A stretch of 7,326 bases of DNA, from NCBI GenBank assembly GCA_047921395.1, contig JBLRWH010000093.1:1-7326 (forward strand), in the 5' to 3' direction. The position numbers were made by a program, and so were the translations under genes. This document shows, one piece after another, positions 6,052 to 7,326 of this stretch. Position 1 is the first letter of the stretch. The number at the start of each line of letters is the position of its first letter. The notes under the pieces were generated by a model that saw nothing but the letters and a program-made list of their open reading frames with translations, ran no database searches and had not been told where the DNA came from. The DNA comes from XN24 sp047921395 (GTDB lineage: Bacteria > Pseudomonadota > Gammaproteobacteria > Steroidobacterales > XN24).

Positions 6052-6432
6052 ATGAATGTCGTCGACTCCTCGGCCTGGCTGGAATACTTTGCGGATGGCC
6101 CCAACGCGGGGCATTTCGCGAGCGCCATCGAGGATACCGCGGCGCTTCTCGTGCCGGCGATCACCCTGCTCGAAGTGTTCAAGCGCATCAGCCAGCAGCG
6201 CGACGAGGCGACGGCTTTGAAATATGTGGCGGTGATGCAGCAGGGGCGGGTCGTGGACCTCGATGCCGCGCTTGCGCTACGCGCCGTGGCCCTCGGGCTG
6301 CGCCACAAGCTGCCGCTGGCCGACAGCATCATCTATGCCACCGCGCGGAGCCTTCGGGCCGTTGTGTGGACACAGGACGCCGACTTCGAAGGGCTTGACG
6401 GCGTCCGCTACGTGCCGGGCGGGAGCCGATGA
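6052..6432 (+). CDS. PIN-domain toxin (VapC-like) without a visible antitoxin
   Basis: The product is 126 residues. Active-site acids: D5 in MNVVDSSAWLEYF, E41 in ITLLEVFKR, D91 in LPLADSIIYATA, and D109/D111 in TQDADF, so the PIN nuclease centre looks intact. Relatives with the MNVVDSSxWLEYF opening normally follow an AbrB/MazE-type antitoxin; none is found in the 300 nt upstream, where only a PIN remnant and a 13-codon tail ending in TAG at 6043-6045 occur. GGCGGAG lies directly against the ATG (6045-6051), a poor spacing, so expression may be weak or once depended on a lost upstream gene. Its stop overlaps the ATG of the stub at 6429 (ATGA). It may be an orphan toxin, may be neutralised by one of the adjacent antitoxins, or may be on its way to decay. 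Confidence 0.85.
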   Translation: MNVVDSSAWLEYFADGPNAGHFASAIEDTAALLVPAITLLEVFKRISQQRDEATALKYVAVMQQGRVVDLDAALALRAVALGLRHKLPLADSIIYATARSLRAVVWTQDADFEGLDGVRYVPGGSR

Positions 6433-6476
6433 ATTTTTTCGCCGAACTCCGGCGCCGCAACATCATCCGCGTTGGG
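6429..6476 (+). pseudogene. Stub of a gene start homologous to the gene at 7217
   Basis: The frame begins MNFFAELRRRNIIRVG and matches the beginning of the gene at 7217 (MNFFAELKRRNVFRVA): 37 of the first 45 bases are identical and most changes are synonymous or conservative. After about residue 16 the expected hydrophobic membrane segment is missing, and the frame runs into the promoter region of the next antitoxin. It is therefore the 5' end of a broken paralogue, or one flank of an inserted module. The same frame stays open through to 7220, but that is because it happens to join the toxin frame there, not because of a real fusion. Confidence 0.7.
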
Positions 6477-6481
6477 CAGCA

Positions 6482-6510
6482 TTGCGGTGGGGACCTAGCG
6501 CAGATATATT
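6482..6510 (+). promoter_or_regulatory. Sigma-70-type promoter of the second TA operon
   Basis: TTGCGG (6482-6487) and TATATT (6505-6510) are spaced by 17 nt; the -10 matches the consensus at five of six positions and the -35 keeps TTG. The stretch 6501-6543 is clearly more AT-rich than the surroundings. Expected transcription start is near 6517, about 27 nt before the antitoxin ATG. Confidence 0.55.
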
Positions 6511-6529
6511 TGCTATCACATAAAGCAAA
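6509..6529. promoter_or_regulatory. Inverted repeat TTTGCT-N9-AGCAAA, candidate operator
   Basis: Two exact 6-bp arms (6509-6514 and 6524-6529) flank nine bases that contain the predicted transcription start. It overlaps the -10 box end and lies just before the GGAAG ribosome site (6532-6536). The position matches where a FitA-type antitoxin would bind to repress its own operon. The arms are unrelated to the GTGT/ACAC operator of the first TA pair, so the two modules are probably regulated separately. Confidence 0.5.
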
Positions 6530-6543
6530 ATGGAAGAATCACA

Positions 6544-6783
6544 ATGGCAAGCAGCCTTCATGTGCGGAATGTCGACGACGAGCTCATCGTTCGCCTGAAG
6601 CGTCGGGCCGCGCGCCATGGTCGCTCGGCCGAGGCCGAGCACCGCGAAATCCTCCGCCAGGCGCTGGAGTCCGAGGCCGAGTTGGAGATCAAGCCTTTGC
6701 TCGCCAAGATCCGCGCGCTCAGCGCCGGACGCAAGCAGACCCCCTCCGAAGTGCTACAGCGCGAAGGCCGGGACGAGCGTTGA
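6544..6783 (+). CDS. FitA-like ribbon-helix-helix antitoxin
   Basis: The product is 79 residues. The opening SSLHVRNVDDELIVRLKRRA, then ARHGRSAEAEHREILRQAL, is the hallmark of FitA/Arc-type antitoxins: a short strand with the conserved RNVDD, helix A, and the very typical GRSxEAEHRxIL helix B. Residues 45-79 form a charged tail, likely the toxin-binding part. ATG 6544 has GGAAG at 6532-6536 with 7 nt spacing. Its stop overlaps the TTG start of the toxin gene (TTGA at 6780-6783), giving tight translational coupling. It should neutralise the downstream PIN toxin and repress its promoter at 6482-6529. Confidence 0.88.
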   Translation: MASSLHVRNVDDELIVRLKRRAARHGRSAEAEHREILRQALESEAELEIKPLLAKIRALSAGRKQTPSEVLQREGRDER

Positions 6784-7220
6784 GCGAGGTCGTAATCGAT
6801 GCCAGCGTCGCGATCAAATGGGTCGCGCCGGAGGCATTGAGCGAGCACGCCGTTGCCCTGCTCGAAGGCCCACGACTGTCCGCGCCGGATCTGCTGGTCG
6901 CCGAATGCGCCAACATCCTGTGGAAGAAGGTTGCCCGCAGCGAGATGAAAGGGGATGCTGCCATCGTCGCCGCGCAAGCGATCGAGCGGATCGAAATCGA
7001 GTTGGTGCCGATGCGCCTGCTCCTCGCAGAGAGCCTGAAACTGGCGCTCGAGCTTGACCATCCTGCCTATGACTGCCTGTATCTCGCACTTGCGCTGGCC
7101 CGTGACTGCCGCTTCGTGACGGCTGACGGGAGACTTGTGAAAAAACTCGCCCAAACGGGCGGACAGCGCCTTCGCGATTGCGTGCTCACGCTGGATGTGG
7201 CGCCGGCACTCTTTTCATGA
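6780..7220 (+). CDS. PIN-domain toxin ribonuclease paired with FitA-like antitoxin
   Basis: The product is 146 residues counted from the TTG at 6780. The PIN acids are all present: D7 in VVIDASVAIKWVAPE, E42 in LLVAECANILWK, D98 in HPAYDCLYLALA, and D116 in FVTADGRLV. The DASVAxKW and AYDxxYLALA blocks are typical of this VapC subgroup. Choosing TTG gives LSEVVIDAS, placing the first aspartate at the usual position 6-7; a start from the upstream ATG at 6429 in the same frame would run through the promoter and antitoxin region and is not credible. The ribosome site is weak (GGA around 6771-6773), consistent with coupling to the antitoxin. The stop overlaps the ATG of the next gene (ATGA at 7217-7220). 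Confidence 0.87.
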   Translation: MSEVVIDASVAIKWVAPEALSEHAVALLEGPRLSAPDLLVAECANILWKKVARSEMKGDAAIVAAQAIERIEIELVPMRLLLAESLKLALELDHPAYDCLYLALALARDCRFVTADGRLVKKLAQTGGQRLRDCVLTLDVAPALFS

Positions 7221-7326
7221 ACTTCTTCGCCGAACTCAAGCGCCGCAACGTGTTCCGCGTAGCACTGTTCTACGTGGTGACCGCCTGGCTGGTGATCGAG
7301 GTGGCCGAGACGGTGCTGCCGCTGTT
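7217..7326 (+). CDS. Start of a membrane-anchored TPR/cyclase-like protein (truncated by window end)
   Basis: Thirty-six codons are visible. The opening MNFFAELKRRNVFRVALFYV has a basic RRN segment followed by a hydrophobic helix (about residues 14-35: VALFYVVTAWLVIEVAETVLPL), a signal-anchor with the N-terminus in the cytoplasm. I associate this leader with large gammaproteobacterial proteins carrying TPR repeats, often with a TolB-like or adenylate/guanylate cyclase part; only the leader is present, so the rest is inference. There is no clear ribosome site; the ATG overlaps the toxin stop, suggesting coupled or poor translation. A broken homologue of the same start lies 788 nt upstream at 6429. 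Confidence 0.7.
   Translation, partial: MNFFAELKRRNVFRVALFYVVTAWLVIEVAETVLPL

Noticed and set aside
6429..7220. A single 263-residue protein fusing MNFFAELRRRN to the PIN toxin
   Set aside because: The frame runs through the promoter, operator and an out-of-phase genuine antitoxin gene; the joining text has no protein character. The toxin start at the TTGA overlap explains the PIN domain better.
1..7326. CRISPR array, transposase, integrase, tRNA or rRNA
   Set aside because: No regularly spaced direct repeats, no DDE or tyrosine/serine recombinase motifs, and no tRNA-like cloverleaf were seen on either strand.

Overview
The window is GC-rich, densely coded DNA with short intergenic gaps, Shine-Dalgarno sites and an outer-membrane porin-like gene, so it comes from a Gram-negative proteobacterium. 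The truncated last gene begins MNFFAELKRRN, a leader I associate with a paralogous family of membrane-anchored TPR/cyclase-like proteins in gammaproteobacteria (Xanthomonadales, Steroidobacter and relatives). That lineage guess is inference; no marker gene is present.

Left part (1-4865), metabolic and envelope genes. A plus-strand gene (68-1018) encodes an NmrA-type NAD(P)-binding protein that looks strikingly like human HSCARG/NMRAL1. Convergent to it is a tight minus-strand cluster, read from 4865 down to 1036: a GMC-type FAD oxidoreductase of the cholesterol-oxidase type, an 87-residue two-helix membrane protein (TTG start), a PhzF-family isomerase-like protein, and an outer-membrane beta-barrel protein (GTG start). 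Successive genes overlap by 4 nt (TTGA), overlap by 4 nt (ATGA), then are 10 nt apart, so this is almost certainly one operon. A plausible reading is uptake of a hydrophobic or cyclic compound through the porin followed by oxidation and isomerisation; the substrate cannot be read from sequence.

Right part (5030-7220), a toxin-antitoxin island. It holds (i) a complete ribbon-helix-helix antitoxin/PIN toxin pair (5078-5752) with an extended -10 promoter and a perfect 15-bp palindrome at the expected transcription start; (ii) the decayed C-terminal piece of another PIN toxin (5834-5974); (iii) an intact PIN toxin gene with no recognisable antitoxin (6052-6432); (iv) a FitA-like antitoxin/PIN toxin pair (6544-7220) with its own AT-rich promoter and an inverted repeat. 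That is four PIN-domain loci in about 2.1 kb.

The most unusual structural feature is that the toxin genes ending at 6432 and 7220 both end in an ATGA overlap with the start of the same kind of reading frame (MNFFAEL-R/K-RRN). The copy at 6429 is a dead stub of about 16 codons; the copy at 7217 continues off the window. The antitoxin/toxin module between them therefore lies between two diverged copies of one gene start, as if it had been inserted at that start or had separated two paralogues. No transposase, integrase, CRISPR array, tRNA or rRNA was seen.
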